The notes under the pieces are model-generated. The model was not told the DNA's origin. It ran no database searches and saw nothing but the letters and a program-made list of their open reading frames with translations. The position numbers and the translations under genes were made by a program. From the NCBI GenBank assembly GCA_021821465.1, contig JAKACM010000028.1, positions 1 to 47,743 on the forward strand: a stretch of DNA of 47,743 nt. The letters are read 5' to 3'. Origin of the DNA: Bacillota bacterium (lineage in GTDB: Bacteria > Bacillota > Sulfobacillia > Sulfobacillales > Sulfobacillaceae). This document shows positions 8,364 to 18,156 of this stretch, piece by piece (position 1 is the stretch's first letter; every line of letters starts with the position of its first letter).

Positions 8364-9059
8364 TTAGATCAACACTTTCCAAGTTAGTAGAAATACTGCC
8401 CACAATCCGATCGTAATCCAAGTGTCTCTTCTGTTCCATTCCGATACAACGGGTATGTTGTGGGGACGCCACCCTCTTGCCCAGATCGATTCCGCAATGG
8501 GGTCACTGCGCAATATACTGATCATAACCAGAGGGGTCAAAAACCGCAGCTGATCTCTCCATGATCTTCGATTCCCGGCCAACTGACGCCTTATTCGCAC
8601 ATCGGTATTGACTCTTTTGGCAGTCATTCGCAATTCAGGAATATAACGCATTACCAACAACGCCATCATGGACATTTGTCCGACAATGGCCCCGGGAACC
8701 CTCCATTTTTTCAGTATTTTCTCCACTTGATGAATCATGTCCCGAGGCGACGAAAGATGCACGATGAGGATACTAAACCACAACGCGCCACCAAAGTGCA
8801 GACCGTTCCATAAAGCATGGGTCCAGGCGCCATGGCTGTGATTGACAACGGTTAACAAGGCCCAAAGACCCGGGCCCAATACGAGTCCAAAAGACTCCGT
8901 TCCGGTCATTCGAATGTGCTTATAATACTGAATTCCGAGAAGTATGATGAATTCCACTCCAAAAAGCCAGACTTTGTTGGTGGCAAAGAGGATTATTAGG
9001 CCTAAGAAAAGAATCTGAAGCATGACTAAGGGATTTATTTGGTCCGAACCTGAGTCCAC
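8364..9059 (-). CDS. ecfT: ECF transporter transmembrane component EcfT
   Basis: About 231 residues. EcfT is the membrane scaffold that couples the two ATPases to exchangeable vitamin- or metal-binding S components. Several hydrophobic segments cover the N-terminal two thirds; the cytoplasmic coupling helices with an ARG signature are seen as DPIAESIWARGWRPHN near the C terminus. The GTG at 9059 is chosen because AGGTGG lies about 8 nt upstream; it overlaps the preceding ATPase gene by 25 bp. A later ATG at 9023 is possible but has no good ribosome site. No S-component gene is present nearby. Confidence 0.78.
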   Translation of the reverse strand: MDSGSDQINPLVMLQILFLGLIILFATNKVWLFGVEFIILLGIQYYKHIRMTGTESFGLVLGPGLWALLTVVNHSHGAWTHALWNGLHFGGALWFSILIVHLSSPRDMIHQVEKILKKWRVPGAIVGQMSMMALLVMRYIPELRMTAKRVNTDVRIRRQLAGNRRSWRDQLRFLTPLVMISILRSDPIAESIWARGWRPHNIPVVSEWNRRDTWITIGLWAVFLLTWKVLI

Positions 9060-9805
9060 AATTCCACCACCTGTTGCAAAGCACGTTCGGAACCAATCCA
9101 CCCACGAAAAGATACCGGTGCATTTCGTTTGATAAGTTCACGCCAAAGTTCTTCCAATGGACTCTTGGCAGACAGGGTATGATGATACCATAAACTGCCT
9201 AAATCCTTGGCGGTGCCATCCAGTATCTTCTCACACCAAAATCCGTTATCAACAAAAGACAACATCCATGGCCAATCATGGCTAATGATCAAAACTAGAC
9301 GCGATGATTTTTTGGCAATCAGCCACTTTTTCAGTTCCTCTTTCCAAAATTTATCAAGCCCTTCTGTGGGTTCGTCTACCAAGAGCACATCCGGGTTAAG
9401 GAGGTCGTAGACAGCCAACACCACTCGGCGTTTCTGTCCGGTACTCAGGGTCCACGGTGATTGGTTCCACATGGAATCCAACTGCCACCGCCATACAACT
9501 CGGTCCACTCTTTGCCGGAACTTGGCGTCACTGCGTTTTTTTCCTTTGAATGCCCAAAGAATCTCGTTCGCCACGCTAGATTCCGTTAATTGGTGTTCAG
9601 GATGCTGCATCACGCAACCCACACGCTCCTGGAGGATCACAGTGCCCTGGTGCACCTTTAATCCTCGGTACAACAACGAAAAAAATTGACTCTTACCAGA
9701 GCCATTGGGACCTACCACTCCATACAATCCTCGTTCGGGAGCTTGCCACGAAGGAATCTGTAATTCCGAAAAGGGCAATATAACATTTTCCACTATTATG
9801 GCCAT
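9035..9805 (-). CDS. ecfA2: ECF transporter ATPase (EcfA2-like)
   Basis: 256 residues. ABC ATPase that with EcfA1 powers vitamin/metal uptake through EcfT. Walker A GPNGSGKS at 32-39, Q-loop Q67, signature LSTGQ at 120-124, Walker B VLLVDEPTEGLD at 140-151 and switch H176. The signature carries threonine where LSGGQ has glycine. The ATG at 9805 is preceded by AGGATATCT and overlaps the upstream ATPase gene by 10 bp, implying translational coupling. The protein is a little shorter and more divergent than typical EcfA2. Confidence 0.82.
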   Translation of the reverse strand: MAIIVENVILPFSELQIPSWQAPERGLYGVVGPNGSGKSQFFSLLYRGLKVHQGTVILQERVGCVMQHPEHQLTESSVANEILWAFKGKKRSDAKFRQRVDRVVWRWQLDSMWNQSPWTLSTGQKRRVVLAVYDLLNPDVLLVDEPTEGLDKFWKEELKKWLIAKKSSRLVLIISHDWPWMLSFVDNGFWCEKILDGTAKDLGSLWYHHTLSAKSPLEELWRELIKRNAPVSFRGWIGSERALQQVVELWTQVRTK

Positions 9806-10581
9806 AGATATCCTGCCAGTTTGCCCGGAGTACACCGTTCGCTGTCCTCAATCCATTTTTCTGCACCAATCAACTCCACCACCCCTCGGCAAAAACGCGT
9901 CCAATCGTCACTCATCGATTCTTGCATTTCATGCTGAGATATTTCCCGGGCCAATCCCTTCGCAATCCATAGATAACGGTCGGCGAAATTAATCCAACGG
10001 GGATCATGGCTGACAATAATCAGGGTTGTTCTTTCGCGTTTTTGTTCCGCCAATATCTCTGCGATAAGTCGTTGAGCCGAAGCATCCAACATCGTCTCCG
10101 GTTCGTCCAACACCAGAATTTGTGCTTGTTGTGCAAGAATAGCCGCTACGGCCGACAAATGGAGTTCCCCACCGGACAGAGTGTCCCAATAACGGCGTTC
10201 CATTCCCCTCATCCGTGTTCTTACAATGGCCCTGTGGGTGCGTTGCACAACTTCCCTGCGCGACTTGGCATGCCAGACAGAACTGAGCATGACATCCTCT
10301 ACAACACTGGTCCCCACAATCTGGTGTTCGGCTTCCTGCTGAAGCCATCCCACCATATTTGCCGGCCAATCCTGACGCTGCCTCCCGTCCGACAAATGCA
10401 AGCTTCCTGAGATGGGTAAAAGAACCCCGGCCAGAACCCTCGCAAAAGTCGTCTTCCCTCCGCCATTTGGTCCCGAGATTAAAACACACTCACCCCCGTG
10501 AATAACGCAACTCACGGGGCCGAGTGCAGAGGCGGATGCCGTATCATACTGAACCACCACGTGGTCAAATATGATATCCAT
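9796..10581 (-). CDS. ecfA1: ECF transporter ATPase (EcfA1-like)
   Basis: 261 residues from the ATG at 10581, which has GAGG a few bases upstream and places the start just after the rplQ stop. Walker A GPNGGGKTT at 37-45, Q-loop near Q81, signature LSGGE at 135-139, Walker B ILVLDEPE at 155-162 and switch H192. The C-terminal extension of about 50 residues resembles the dimer-contact domain of ECF ATPases. It is the first gene of the ecfA1-ecfA2-ecfT module attached to the end of the alpha operon. Confidence 0.82.
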   Translation of the reverse strand: MDIIFDHVVVQYDTASASALGPVSCVIHGGECVLISGPNGGGKTTFARVLAGVLLPISGSLHLSDGRQRQDWPANMVGWLQQEAEHQIVGTSVVEDVMLSSVWHAKSRREVVQRTHRAIVRTRMRGMERRYWDTLSGGELHLSAVAAILAQQAQILVLDEPETMLDASAQRLIAEILAEQKRERTTLIIVSHDPRWINFADRYLWIAKGLAREISQHEMQESMSDDWTRFCRGVVELIGAEKWIEDSERCTPGKLAGYLWP

Positions 10582-10588
10582 AAAAGCC

Positions 10589-10933
10589 TCAGACCAGTTC
10601 CAATATCGCCATCGGTGCAGCGTCCCCCCGGCGAAATCCGGTACGCATAATCCGGGTGTAACCGCCGGTACGATTTTCATAACGCGGTCCAAGGTTGGTA
10701 AATAGTTTCGTTACGACGTCCTCGTCCCATACGTATCCCAACGCTTGGCGACGTGCAGCCAAATCGCCCCGTTTTGCCAAAGTAATCATATGCTCAACAA
10801 CGCGGTTTACTTCTTTGGCTCGCGTCACAGTCGTTTCAATTCGTTCCTCGCGCAATGTTGACGTCACCAGATTACGTAGCATGGCCCTGCGGTGTCCGCC
10901 GATGCGCCCCAATTTCCGATGCATTCCTGGCAT
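10589..10933 (-). CDS. rplQ: 50S ribosomal protein L17
   Basis: 114 residues, standard length. The N terminus [18 protein letters not shown] is the L17 signature; it binds 23S rRNA near the peptide exit tunnel. Directly follows rpoA, the universal order at the end of the alpha operon. Confidence 0.97.
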   Translation of the reverse strand: MPGMHRKLGRIGGHRRAMLRNLVTSTLREERIETTVTRAKEVNRVVEHMITLAKRGDLAARRQALGYVWDEDVVTKLFTNLGPRYENRTGGYTRIMRTGFRRGDAAPMAILELV

Positions 10934-10958
10934 AAAAACTTGCCTCCAATCCCGTGAG

Positions 10959-11906
10959 TTACTCTTCTGAGGGGCGCAAACCCAAACCCAGCGCCACCAA
11001 CTTCTCCTTAACTTCTTCCAACGATTTTTTGCCCAAGTTACGAACCTTCATCATGTCTTCATCAGACTTATTGGTTAATTCCCCAACAGTGTTAATTCCG
11101 GCACGTTTTAGACAATTAAAGGACCGAACCGACAAATCCAGTTCTTCAATAGGCATTTCCAATAAACGATCTCGTGAATCCTCATCGCGCTGTACACCGA
11201 TCTCTACGCCTGATACAGAATCTGTGAGCTCGATAAATAACCGGAGGTGATCCGAAAGAATTTTAGCGCCGCGGGATATGGCCTCTTCTGGACTTAAGGA
11301 TCCGTCAGTCCATACTTCAATCGTTAAGCGGTCATAATCGGTAATATGGCCGACACGAGTGTCTTCTACTCGCCAATTCACCTTGGTAACCGGACTGAAG
11401 ATGGAGTCCACGGGTATGACCCCGATGGCCTGGTCGCTTCGCTTGTTCTTTTCTGCCGAAACATACCCTCTGCCCCGCTCGATGTTCAGTTCCATTCGTA
11501 ATGAATGCCCCTCGTCGAGATACGCAATGTGTTGTTCCGGCTCAAGAATATCAACGTCAGCATCCGCAATGACGTCTCCTGCTACCACTTCTCCCGGACC
11601 GTCTTTCTCAACGCGCAAGATATGAGGATCGTCTGACCACAACCGCAAGGCCAGACGTTTGAGGTTCAGGATAATGTCCGCCGTGTCTTCTACCACGCCG
11701 GGAATAACAGAAAACTCGTGTAATACTCCATCAATACGGACGGAGGTTACGGCCGTGCCTGGTAACGACGACAACAAAATTCGTCGCAACGAGTTCCCCA
11801 AAGTAATACCATATCCCCGGTTTAAGGGTTCAACGGTAAATGCACCATATTTAGGATCGGTTCCATCGTCAACCCGCCGAATTTCCGGTTTTTCAACCTC
11901 GGTCAT
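10959..11906 (-). CDS. rpoA: RNA polymerase alpha subunit
   Basis: 315 residues. The N-terminal domain (about 1-230) assembles the polymerase; signature [17 protein letters not shown] lies near residues 29-45. After a short charged linker the C-terminal domain (about 245-310) has the double helix-hairpin region [17 protein letters not shown] and [17 protein letters not shown] that binds UP elements and activators. Located between rpsD and rplQ, as expected. Confidence 0.98.
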   Translation of the reverse strand: MTEVEKPEIRRVDDGTDPKYGAFTVEPLNRGYGITLGNSLRRILLSSLPGTAVTSVRIDGVLHEFSVIPGVVEDTADIILNLKRLALRLWSDDPHILRVEKDGPGEVVAGDVIADADVDILEPEQHIAYLDEGHSLRMELNIERGRGYVSAEKNKRSDQAIGVIPVDSIFSPVTKVNWRVEDTRVGHITDYDRLTIEVWTDGSLSPEEAISRGAKILSDHLRLFIELTDSVSGVEIGVQRDEDSRDRLLEMPIEELDLSVRSFNCLKRAGINTVGELTNKSDEDMMKVRNLGKKSLEEVKEKLVALGLGLRPSEE

Positions 11907-11958
11907 GTTATCCGCGCCCGCTTGGAAAGCAGGCTCCCTCCTTTCACAGACTTAAAGA

Positions 11959-12582
11959 TTAACGAGAATAGTACTCAATAATGAGCTGTTCCTGAACGGG
12001 CGTGTCAATTTCATCACGAGTAGGCATTCTGACCACAGTGCCCCGCCATTGGTCCCTTTGAACATCCAGCCACGCCGGAAGGGTCCGAAGCGGAGCTTCC
12101 AACATAACTTTAAACCGCGGCTTTTGACGGCTCGCTTCACGCACTTCGACGACATCACCGGGTTTTACCGAAAATGACGGTATATTCACTCGACGGCCAT
12201 TGACCGCAAAGTGGTTGTGGCGCACCAGTTGGCGTGCCTCCGCACGAGAAGACGCAAACCCCATACGGTACACCACATTGTCCAAGCGACGCTCTAAAAG
12301 TTGAAGCAAAAGCTCACCAGTGACACCCTTTTTCGCCGAAGCCTTTCCGAAATACCGTGAGAACTGACCTTCCATGATACCGTAGGTCCTACGAGCTTTT
12401 TGTTTTTCTCGCAGTTGCACCCCGTATTCTGAAAGTTTACGGCGTCCCTGGCCATGCTGCCCCGGAGGATAAGCACGACGCGTCAACGGACACTTGTCCG
12501 TAAAGCACTTGTCCCCTTTAAGATATAGTTTAACCCCTTCACGCCGACATAATCGACATACAGGTCCTGTATAGCGTGCCAT
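11959..12582 (-). CDS. rpsD: 30S ribosomal protein S4, zinc-binding type
   Basis: 207 residues. C9, C12, C26 and C31 form the zinc site of the C+ type of S4. The S4 RNA-binding domain follows at about 95-160 ([38 protein letters not shown]). S4 nucleates 16S rRNA folding and is often an autogenous repressor. No S4-leader structure could be confirmed. Confidence 0.97.
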   Translation of the reverse strand: MARYTGPVCRLCRREGVKLYLKGDKCFTDKCPLTRRAYPPGQHGQGRRKLSEYGVQLREKQKARRTYGIMEGQFSRYFGKASAKKGVTGELLLQLLERRLDNVVYRMGFASSRAEARQLVRHNHFAVNGRRVNIPSFSVKPGDVVEVREASRQKPRFKVMLEAPLRTLPAWLDVQRDQWRGTVVRMPTRDEIDTPVQEQLIIEYYSR

Positions 12583-12606
12583 CCGGCCGCCTCCTTCCTT
12601 TCTGTC

Positions 12607-13008
12607 TTATACTCTTCGTCTTTTTGGTGGACGACACCCATTATGAGGAATAGGTGTGACATCTTTGATCATACTCACTTCCAACCCTGCCGCCTGAAGT
12701 GCGCGAATTGCAGCTTCCCGACCGGAACCAGGGCCTTTAACCAGTACTTCAACTTCTTTAAGCCCATACTCCATGGCGGATTTGGCGGCTGTTTCGGCAG
12801 CCATTTGCGCTGCAAACGGCGTACTCTTTCGTGACCCTTTAAATCCGGACTGACCAGATGAAGCCCATGATAGTGCATTTCCTTGTGTATCTGTAATCGT
12901 AACGATCGTGTTGTTAAAAGTCGAACGAATATGCGCGGTCCCTCGATCTACATGCCGCTTGTCACGGCGGCGCGTTCTTGTCCTACGACGACTACTACTA
13001 CTTGGCAT
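12607..13008 (-). CDS. rpsK: 30S ribosomal protein S11
   Basis: 133 residues. Signatures: [16 protein letters not shown] near the N terminus and the basic C terminus [19 protein letters not shown], typical of S11, which sits on the 30S platform near the E site mRNA path. The N-terminal 20 residues are unusually Ser/Arg rich but within the family's range. Confidence 0.97.
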   Translation of the reverse strand: MPSSSSRRRTRTRRRDKRHVDRGTAHIRSTFNNTIVTITDTQGNALSWASSGQSGFKGSRKSTPFAAQMAAETAAKSAMEYGLKEVEVLVKGPGSGREAAIRALQAAGLEVSMIKDVTPIPHNGCRPPKRRRV

Positions 13009-13040
13009 CTGTGCTTGCGGTCCCTCCTAGAATATGGCTA

Positions 13041-13412
13041 TTATTTCTTGCGTTTGGCACCCACGGTTCGGCGCGGCCCCTTGCGGGTACGGGCATTGGT
13101 CTTAGTTCTTTGGCCTCGCACCGGCAATCCTCGCCGATGACGCAATCCGCGATATGTCCCGATATCGATCAACCGCTTAATGTTCATCTGAACTTCTCGC
13201 CGAAGATCTCCTTCAACACGATACTCGTGATCCACCACCTCGCGAATGCGTGCCACTTCGTCTTCGGTCAGTTCTCGCACTCGGGTATCCGGATCAACTT
13301 GTGTCTTAGCCAAAATCTTGTGCGAGGCGGACAGGCCTATCCCATAAATGTATGGCAAAGCCGCCTCTATTCTCTTGTCGCGGGGTAAATCAATTCCTGC
13401 AATACGCGCCAC
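13041..13412 (-). CDS. rpsM: 30S ribosomal protein S13
   Basis: 123 residues, GTG start. N-terminal [19 protein letters not shown] and C-terminal [20 protein letters not shown] are diagnostic of S13, which forms the intersubunit bridge to L5 and contacts P-site tRNA with its basic tail. It lies between rpmJ and rpsK as in other bacteria. Confidence 0.97.
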   Translation of the reverse strand: MARIAGIDLPRDKRIEAALPYIYGIGLSASHKILAKTQVDPDTRVRELTEDEVARIREVVDHEYRVEGDLRREVQMNIKRLIDIGTYRGLRHRRGLPVRGQRTKTNARTRKGPRRTVGAKRKK

Positions 13413-13443
13413 GCTTGTAACTCCTCTCTTCTCTCAGTGATTT

Positions 13444-13557
13444 CTACCCCTGGGCTTGCTTGTGCTTAGGATTCTCGCAAATCACCAGAACTCGTCCATG
13501 ACGTTTAATCACTTTACACTTCTCGCAAATGGGCTTTACCGACGCTCTTACCTTCAT
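13444..13557 (-). CDS. rpmJ: 50S ribosomal protein L36, zinc-binding type
   Basis: 37 residues, read directly from the sequence because the gene is very short: begins [15 protein letters not shown] and ends PKHKQAQG. C11, C14, C27 and H32 form the C+ type zinc ribbon. A GGAGG-like site precedes the ATG. Located between infA and rpsM as in most bacteria. Confidence 0.95.
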   Translation of the reverse strand: MKVRASVKPICEKCKVIKRHGRVLVICENPKHKQAQG

Positions 13558-13583
13558 GGCCTGTCCTCCTTTCCCGACGCCCA

Positions 13584-13802
13584 TCACTTATATCGGTAAG
13601 TAATCCGTCCGCGAGTCAGGTCATAGGGCGATAATTGAACCGTGACCTTGTCTCCCGGTAAGATTTTAATAAAATGCATACGAATTTTTCCCGAGATGTG
13701 CGCCAAAACTCTGTGACCGTTTGCCAACTCTACCCGAAACATCGCATTCGGTAAAGGCTCAATTACCGTACCTTCAACCTCAATCGCGTCTTCTTTTGCC
13801 AC
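13584..13802 (-). CDS. infA: translation initiation factor IF-1
   Basis: 72 residues, the exact family length, forming a single OB fold that occupies the ribosomal A site during initiation. [21 protein letters not shown] and [18 protein letters not shown] are classical IF-1 sequences. GTG start with GGAGGGAAAG upstream. Confidence 0.97.
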   Translation of the reverse strand: MAKEDAIEVEGTVIEPLPNAMFRVELANGHRVLAHISGKIRMHFIKILPGDKVTVQLSPYDLTRGRITYRYK

Positions 13803-13844
13803 AGCTTTCCCTCCCTTCCTTAAAATTCCTGGGTCGTCGCCCTA

Positions 13845-13897
13845 TGTTTCCCTGTTCTTAGGGAAACAAACCTGTGTCATACATCCGATCAATTATA
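13845..13897 (-). promoter_or_regulatory. possible infA promoter -10 box and leader hairpin
   Basis: A perfect minus-strand TATAAT (13892-13897) lies in the map-infA gap, though no good -35 is at normal spacing; a TTGACA (13906-13911) is only 8 bp away. Downstream, TGTTTCCCT (13845-13853) and AGGGAAACA (13860-13868) form a perfect 9-bp hairpin with a 6-nt loop in what would be the infA leader. There is no U-tract, so it is not a standard terminator; it may affect IF-1 expression. Confidence 0.4.
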
Positions 13898-13907
13898 ACG
13901 GAATTTG

Positions 13908-14660
13908 TCAATCAATTCGAGTCAATATTTCCGGCCCCGCTTCGGTGATAAATATGGTGTGCTCGAAATGAGCTGACAAGGACCCGTCCCGTGTCACTAC
14001 CGTCCATCCGTCATCCAGTACGTCCACTTCATAATCCCCTTGATTAACCATCGGTTCGATGGCCAACGCTAAACCCGGCCTTAGTAATATGCCGCGCCCC
14101 GGAAATCCGTAGTTGGGCACTTGAGGATCCTCATGCATCTCATGACCGATTCCATGCCCTACATAATCGCGCACCACCGAAAATCCGTGACTTTCCACGT
14201 ATTGTTGTACCGCATAGGAGATATCGCCTAAATGACCTCCGGGCCGTGCCACTTCAATTCCTCGGTACAGGGAGTCTTCAGTGACCTTGAGTAATGAGGC
14301 CGCTGCCTCATCCGGAGCCTCTCCGACAAAGACGGACAATGCGGCGTCACCCACGAAAGAATCTATGACAGCACCCAAATCCAGACTCACCAAATCGTAT
14401 TCTTTCAACCGGCGGGTACCGGGTATCCCATGGACAACTTCATGGTTAACAGAGACGCATACACTTGCCGGATATCCGTGGTACCCTTTGAAAACGGGGA
14501 CGGCACCGCGGGATCGTATTTCGGAATCAGCAATGTGATCCAGATCTTTGGTCGTCATACGTGGTTTTACGGACTTTTTAAGAACTTGCAGCACTTCCGC
14601 CACGATGAGACCGGCCTTCTTCATTTTCTCTTTGTCACGTGCGCTCTTTAGTTCAACCAT
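13908..14660 (-). CDS. map: methionine aminopeptidase, type I
   Basis: 250 residues. Removes the initiator methionine from nascent proteins with a two-metal centre. Pita-bread fold motifs: VCVSVNHEVVHGIP, DLGAVIDSFVGDAALSVFVG (two metal-binding aspartates), VGHGIGHEMHEDPQVPNYG (metal-binding histidine), AIEPM and SAHFEHTIFIT (two metal-binding glutamates). ATG at 14660 is chosen since a GGGGG ribosome site precedes it and it overlaps the adk stop by 8 bp, the usual coupling in this operon. Confidence 0.96.
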   Translation of the reverse strand: MVELKSARDKEKMKKAGLIVAEVLQVLKKSVKPRMTTKDLDHIADSEIRSRGAVPVFKGYHGYPASVCVSVNHEVVHGIPGTRRLKEYDLVSLDLGAVIDSFVGDAALSVFVGEAPDEAAASLLKVTEDSLYRGIEVARPGGHLGDISYAVQQYVESHGFSVVRDYVGHGIGHEMHEDPQVPNYGFPGRGILLRPGLALAIEPMVNQGDYEVDVLDDGWTVVTRDGSLSAHFEHTIFITEAGPEILTRID

Positions 14661-15306
14661 GCCGGGCCCCCAACTGCTGAATGATAGACTGGGAAACGTC
14701 CTCAACGGACCGTGTTCCGTCAATCTCCAAAAGAATGCCCCGGACTTGATAGAAGGCGATCAACGGGGCCGTCTCTTCACGATACACTGACAAGCGCGTT
14801 TCAACCGTCTCGAGCCGATCATCCGGTCGCTGCACCAAGTTCGTTCCACAGACATTGCAAATGCCCGCCGCCTGGGGAGGGTCAAATCGGATGTGATATG
14901 TAGCCCCGCATGCGGGACATATACGCCGACCGACCAAGCGTTCCACAAGCAAATCGTAGGGTGCAGCAATGTGGATGACTCCATCAAGAAAGAGTCCTCG
15001 GGCAGCCAACATCCCGTCGAGAGCTTTTCCCTGATTTAGGTTTCTGGGAAATCCGTCCAACACGAAACCCAAAGCGGCATCAGAAAGAGCAATTCTGTCG
15101 TCTACCATCGCTTCCGTAATATCGTCCGGAACCAATTTTCCTTGAACCATGTACTCCTGAGCTTTTTGTCCTAAGGGCGTTTCTTCCCTCAAATGGCGGC
15201 GGAAAATATCTCCTGTAGAAATGTGAGGAATCTTATAGTGTATTGCAAGAACATTTGCCTGAGTACCTTTTCCTGCTCCGGGCGCACCCAATAACGTTAG
15301 GTTCAT
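14653..15306 (-). CDS. adk: adenylate kinase, zinc-containing
   Basis: 217 residues from the ATG at 15306, which has GAGGGG upstream. Interconverts ATP + AMP and 2 ADP. P-loop GAPGAGKGTQ at 7-16, FVLDGFPRN for AMP binding, and a LID domain with CPAC and CNVC pairs that form the structural zinc site common in Gram-positive adenylate kinases. It lies between secY and map as in Firmicutes. Confidence 0.97.
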   Translation of the reverse strand: MNLTLLGAPGAGKGTQANVLAIHYKIPHISTGDIFRRHLREETPLGQKAQEYMVQGKLVPDDITEAMVDDRIALSDAALGFVLDGFPRNLNQGKALDGMLAARGLFLDGVIHIAAPYDLLVERLVGRRICPACGATYHIRFDPPQAAGICNVCGTNLVQRPDDRLETVETRLSVYREETAPLIAFYQVRGILLEIDGTRSVEDVSQSIIQQLGARHG

Positions 15307-15317
15307 TAACGGGCCCC

Positions 15318-16598
15318 TCACTTCATGAATCCTTGATATTGCTTCATCAGCATCTGAGCCTGCATCTGTTTTAATGTATCCAGTGCGACACCCACAATAA
15401 TGAGTAGCGAAGTCCCACCAAAGTATAGGCCGTTAACGCCCATTCCCATAGTCACGAAACTGGGAAGGATGGCTACCACACCCAAGAATAACGCTCCGAC
15501 AAGGGTAAGACGGCTACTGACACGGCCCAGGTATTCCGCAGTGGGACGCCCCGGTCTTATACCCGGAATATATCCCCCGCCTTTCTTCAAGTTGTCCGCC
15601 ACGTCATCTACCTTAAAGACCACTTGCGTGTAAAAAAACGTAAACAGAACCACGAGTAAAAATTCCGCCGCGATATAAAGGGGCGAGGTAAATCCAAAGT
15701 AATGTTGCAATGCGGTTACCCAGCCTCCTTTGAAAAACTGCCCAATGGTATAAGGAAGGATGAGCAACGAGATGGCAAAGATAACCGGGATAACGCCGGC
15801 TTGGTTGACTCGAATAGGCAAATGGGTAGACTGTCCCTGATACATACGGCGACCGACGACTCGCTTAGGATACTGAACCGGAATTTTCCGCTGCCCCTCG
15901 TTGACAAAGACTACCGCGGCAATGATCAAAACTGCGATTATGAGAAATATGATAATCTTAGGCCAACTGATAATTCCGGCTTGAATATACTTAAAGAGTT
16001 GTTCGACCCCGAACGGCAACCTAGAGATTATACCAAAAAACACCAACAATGATATACCATTTCCTATGCCTTTGTCGGTTATTTCTTCCCCCACCCACAT
16101 TAAGATAGTGGAACCCGTCAACAATAGTAACGCAGTTAAAAGCAAGCTGGCCACATTGTGGTGAACGTAAGCGAAGACACCGTTAGACGAGTAATTGAAC
16201 AGATAATAGGCAATTCCTAAAGATTGCAGAGATCCTAGGCCAAGCGACAACCATCTGGTCACCTTAGTCATCTTTTTTTGGCCTTCTTCTCCCTCTTTCG
16301 ACCATTCTTCCACAGTGGGAATTACGACAGTCATCAACTGCATAATAATGCTCGCGTTGATGTAAGGAATGATGCTCAGCGCAAAAATCGATAGGGTTGC
16401 CGTGGCACCACCGGAGAACAAGTTCAGTAGCGCAAAAATTGTTGCGCCATGCGTGAACAGACTTTGAATCACAGATGCGTGGACGCCCGGAATGGGAACA
16501 TGAGCGCCCACACGAAATACGACCAGCATCAAGAAAGTAAACAGTATGCGCTTGTTTAAGTCTGATGACCGGAACGCATTCAACATATTTTGTGCCAC
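15318..16598 (-). CDS. secY: protein translocase subunit SecY
   Basis: 426 residues with ten predicted membrane helices. Forms the central channel of the Sec translocon with SecE. The second helix region VPIPGVHAS, the plug-side segment ALNLFSGGA and the cytoplasmic loop KRVVGRRMYQGQSTHLPIRV (SecA/ribosome docking arginines) are standard. Starts 2 bp after rplO ends. Confidence 0.97.
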   Translation of the reverse strand: MAQNMLNAFRSSDLNKRILFTFLMLVVFRVGAHVPIPGVHASVIQSLFTHGATIFALLNLFSGGATATLSIFALSIIPYINASIIMQLMTVVIPTVEEWSKEGEEGQKKMTKVTRWLSLGLGSLQSLGIAYYLFNYSSNGVFAYVHHNVASLLLTALLLLTGSTILMWVGEEITDKGIGNGISLLVFFGIISRLPFGVEQLFKYIQAGIISWPKIIIFLIIAVLIIAAVVFVNEGQRKIPVQYPKRVVGRRMYQGQSTHLPIRVNQAGVIPVIFAISLLILPYTIGQFFKGGWVTALQHYFGFTSPLYIAAEFLLVVLFTFFYTQVVFKVDDVADNLKKGGGYIPGIRPGRPTAEYLGRVSSRLTLVGALFLGVVAILPSFVTMGMGVNGLYFGGTSLLIIVGVALDTLKQMQAQMLMKQYQGFMK

Positions 16599-16599
16599 G

Positions 16600-17037
16600 T
16601 CAAATCACCTCGGCTCGTCCAGAAACCGCCTCAATCTTTTCTTTTGCCGATTTAGAAAAGGCACTCACCTGCACTATCAAAGGGCGGTCCAATGCTCCTT
16701 CCCCCAAAACCTTCACGGGCTTGTTGCGGCGCACCAACCGACGCTCCTTCAAAAGTTCTATAGTAACCACCGTGTTGGCTTCGAACCGATTGAGATCACC
16801 GACATTGACAACCTCATACTCCACCCGAAAGGGATTGACAAATCCCCGTTTGGGCAATCGCCGTTGTAAAGGCATCTGCCCTCCTTCAAATCCGGGACGA
16901 ATGCTCCCCCCTGACCTGGCTTTTTGTCCTTTATGTCCCCGACCGGCCGTCTTCCCCAGTCCGGATCCTAATCCTCGTCCCCTCCGGGTTTTCTTGGACC
17001 GACTCCCTGGCTTGGATTTGATTTCATGCAGCCTCAT
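16600..17037 (-). CDS. rplO: 50S ribosomal protein L15
   Basis: 145 residues. The Gly/Arg-rich N-terminal extension [20 protein letters not shown] threads into 23S rRNA and the globular C-terminal half begins near residue 65. The ATG overlaps the rpmD stop (ATGA), indicating coupled translation. Confidence 0.97.
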   Translation of the reverse strand: MRLHEIKSKPGSRSKKTRRGRGLGSGLGKTAGRGHKGQKARSGGSIRPGFEGGQMPLQRRLPKRGFVNPFRVEYEVVNVGDLNRFEANTVVTIELLKERRLVRRNKPVKVLGEGALDRPLIVQVSAFSKSAKEKIEAVSGRAEVI

Positions 17038-17237
17038 TGATGGTCCTCCTTCCCCTCAGGAATTTCTTCCACGCGGACAAGATGGCGAATCTTGTGAATC
17101 ATGCCTCGAATGGACGGATTATCTTCAAATTCCACTGTACGCCACATTTTGCGTAGACCCAACCGACTCGCCGTATCTTTTTGATCCTGGGCGTATCCAA
17201 TTGCGCTTTTTACTAACGTAATCCGCAGTTTAGACAT
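17034..17237 (-). CDS. rpmD: 50S ribosomal protein L30
   Basis: 67 residues, starting [40 protein letters not shown] covers the conserved middle. About six residues longer at the C terminus (EGKEDHQ) than typical L30. The ATG at 17237 overlaps the rpsE stop by 8 bp; a longer in-frame start would lie within rpsE and is rejected. Confidence 0.94.
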   Translation of the reverse strand: MSKLRITLVKSAIGYAQDQKDTASRLGLRKMWRTVEFEDNPSIRGMIHKIRHLVRVEEIPEGKEDHQ

Positions 17238-17763
17238 GGTGTGCCCCCCACAATATTTCCCGCACGGAACGTCCACGAAGTTTCGCCACATATTCGGCCT
17301 TCTTCAGTTGCTTCAGCCCTTCCATGGTCGCCGCTACTACATTATTGGGATTGGCCGTGCCCAGAGATTTTGTTAACACATCCCTCACTCCGGCAACTTC
17401 CAGAATCGCCCTCACCGCTCCTCCGGCAATCACGCCCGTACCGGGACCCGCAGGCTTCAATAACACGCGCCCCGCACCAAACACTCCGGTAACCTGGTGG
17501 GGTATGGTGCTTCCCAGTCTGGGAACCGTAATCATGGACTTTTTGGCATCTTCTACGCCCTTGCGGATCGCATCCGGAATTTCCGCAGCCTTTCCTAATC
17601 CTACACCTACACGCCCATTTTCGTCACCGACAACAACCAAGGCGCTAAAGCTAAACCGCCGTCCACCTTTGACCACTTTGGCAACACGGTTAATTGCGAC
17701 AACCTTTTCCTTAAACTCACTCGTGCCCCGTGAATCTTGATTTTGCGATGCTGGCCTCGCCAT
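17230..17763 (-). CDS. rpsE: 30S ribosomal protein S5
   Basis: 177 residues. The double-stranded RNA-binding part contains [24 protein letters not shown], where spectinomycin-resistance changes map in other species; no obvious resistance change is seen. The C-terminal half carries [19 protein letters not shown], the S5 signature for decoding fidelity. Confidence 0.97.
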   Translation of the reverse strand: MARPASQNQDSRGTSEFKEKVVAINRVAKVVKGGRRFSFSALVVVGDENGRVGVGLGKAAEIPDAIRKGVEDAKKSMITVPRLGSTIPHQVTGVFGAGRVLLKPAGPGTGVIAGGAVRAILEVAGVRDVLTKSLGTANPNNVVAATMEGLKQLKKAEYVAKLRGRSVREILWGAHHV

Positions 17764-17780
17764 GACTTACCCCCTATCTC

Positions 17781-18146
17781 CTAAAATTCAAGTCCGGTTT
17801 CACGAGCCGCGTCTGCCAAGGCCTTGATGCGCCCATGGTAACGATATCCGCCTCGATCAAAGACGACTTTTTTGACTCCATGCGCAATAGCTCGTTCTGC
17901 GACTAATCGTCCGACTTCCCGAGATTTTGCCACGGTGAGCCGCCCCTGCATATTCTCAAAAACCTTTTCCAAAGTCGAAGCCGCAGCAATTGTATGTCCC
18001 TTGGTATCATCGATCACTTGGGCATAAATATTCAAGTTGGATCGATAGACATTAAGGCGCGGCCTGTCCGGCGTTCCTTTAATTTTGTACCTAAGTCGTA
18101 GATGCCGGCGTTTACGAGCCGCGTTCCTGTCAAAGCGAGTATACAC
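17781..18146 (-). CDS. rplR: 50S ribosomal protein L18
   Basis: 121 residues. [20 protein letters not shown] and the C-terminal [21 protein letters not shown] are typical. L18 carries 5S rRNA into the large subunit together with L5. Confidence 0.97.
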   Translation of the reverse strand: MYTRFDRNAARKRRHLRLRYKIKGTPDRPRLNVYRSNLNIYAQVIDDTKGHTIAAASTLEKVFENMQGRLTVAKSREVGRLVAERAIAHGVKKVVFDRGGYRYHGRIKALADAARETGLEF

Positions 18147-18156
18147 GTCCTATCCC

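Noticed and set aside
12381-12394. 14-bp sequence CGTAGGTCCTACGA shared with 45739-45752
   Set aside because: The first copy lies inside rpsD and encodes normal S4 residues, so the match is probably chance.
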